Of a stretch of DNA of 64,000 nucleotides, positions 63,370-64,000 are shown one piece after another. The notes under the pieces were generated by a model that worked only from the letters and a program-made list of their open reading frames with translations, did not search any database and had not been told where the DNA came from. Positions within the stretch are counted from its first letter, which is position 1, and the number at the start of each line of letters is the position of its first letter. The translations under genes and the position numbers were made by a program. Source of the DNA: Hydractinia symbiolongicarpus (Eukaryota; Cnidaria; Hydrozoa; Anthoathecata; Hydractiniidae). The stretch lies in assembly GCF_029227915.1 (NCBI RefSeq), contig NC_079877.1, positions 26,747,851-26,811,850 of the forward strand. The letters are read 5' to 3'.

Positions 63370-64000
63370 AACATTATTGTAAACATTTCCTCTTGTTTTT
63401 TCTTAATATTAAACTTGCCAGCCTTAATTTCAGAACTAAATAAACTATTTTTAAACATTGAAATACACAACATAAGAAATATATTTTGTCGTTTCTCATT
63501 TATTTTCGTGAAGACCAGGTTTCGCTTGTATCAGGTGGATTTTAAGATGAATTTTCGCGAATAGTAAAAAACAATGTGCTTGAGAATTCAGAAATCAACA
63601 AATAGTTGCGTATATAGTGTACGACCTAGTGGAAATATACAGATCAAATAAAATAATTATTTTCGCGAATTTTACAGTATTCGCTAATAATAGTGTAAAT
63701 TTTTGCATCAAAATGGTCCATATTGTGATTTGCCGTAAAATTGGCGAAAAATACCCTCGTTAATGTGTTCAGAATACGTAAGAAACGTGTGCCTCCACTG
63801 ATGGACTATCTCCACGATTTTTAACGTTTTTAACCGTTTATTGTTAATACAATTTATAATATTCCCTGCGCAACAAAATCTTTTCAACTTTCTCAATCAA
63901 ACAGTAGTCTCAACGTCACTCTTAGGTTTTACGGCACCACGTTGCATTTTTTCATTTCCAGTAACAGATGGCTCGTTGGAGTCAGAGGTCTCCTCCGTGT
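63370..64000. other. Region after the ShKT-trefoil gene
   Basis: No gene supported before the window ends. CTAAATAAAC near 63436 may be the polyadenylation signal of the ShKT-trefoil gene. The rest is AT-rich. Confidence 0.4.

Overview
This is an AT-rich, intron-containing animal genome window. The gene content (PAN, PA14, ShKT and trefoil secreted proteins, an intronless class A GPCR) and the mix of Harbinger, Helitron, BEL/Pao and tRNA-SINE repeats point to a cnidarian, probably a hydrozoan. That assignment is inference from domain content; I could not search for the species. The window has few genes and many repeats.

Layout. (1) 646-12097 is a direct tandem duplication with units of about 5.76 and 5.69 kb. 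A minus-strand secreted-protein gene runs from 15839 down to 9165 in five exons: signal peptide plus PAN domain, a Cys-rich linker, a ricin-type lectin-like exon, an unrecognised exon, and a PA14-like terminal exon. Splice sites and phases agree across all five. The downstream unit (3475-6268) repeats only the last three exons, so it is either a headless copy or an alternative 3' cassette of the same gene. (2) 16039-19732 is a head-to-tail dimer of a PIF/Harbinger transposon with two intact 377-aa transposases, palindromic ends and a TTA target-site duplication. (3) 19850-32330 has no gene I can support. It holds minisatellites, a tRNA-derived SINE, a pogo/Tigger-like MITE, Helitron ends and a 1.8-kb element with AAGACGTCTTTT-type ends. 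(4) 32331-46854 is a second direct tandem duplication (about 7.2 and 7.3 kb). Each unit has one intronless GPCR (294 aa, six differences between copies), a decayed BEL/Pao retrotransposon, a transposase-like fragment between inverted minisatellites, and a MITE. The duplication junction lies inside a Helitron. (5) 47544-51557 (minus) is a seven-exon C2H2 zinc-finger gene with a Gln/Ser-rich N-terminal part and seven fingers; its 5' end is not resolved. (6) 53747-56524 (minus) holds two convincing exons of an unidentified gene. (7) 59352-60842 (plus) encodes a 496-aa predicted secreted Cys-rich protein I do not recognise, directly after a roughly 157-bp (TA)n tract. (8) 62218-63369 (plus) is a three-exon gene for a 101-aa secreted protein with a signal peptide, one ShKT domain and one trefoil domain.

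No operon-like organisation is seen. Extracellular proteins dominate: the PAN/PA14 protein, the 496-aa protein and the ShKT-trefoil protein all have signal peptides, and the GPCR is at the cell surface. The zinc-finger protein is the only clear nuclear factor. Exon boundaries were placed by hand from GT/AG sites and reading-frame phase, and no transcript evidence was available.
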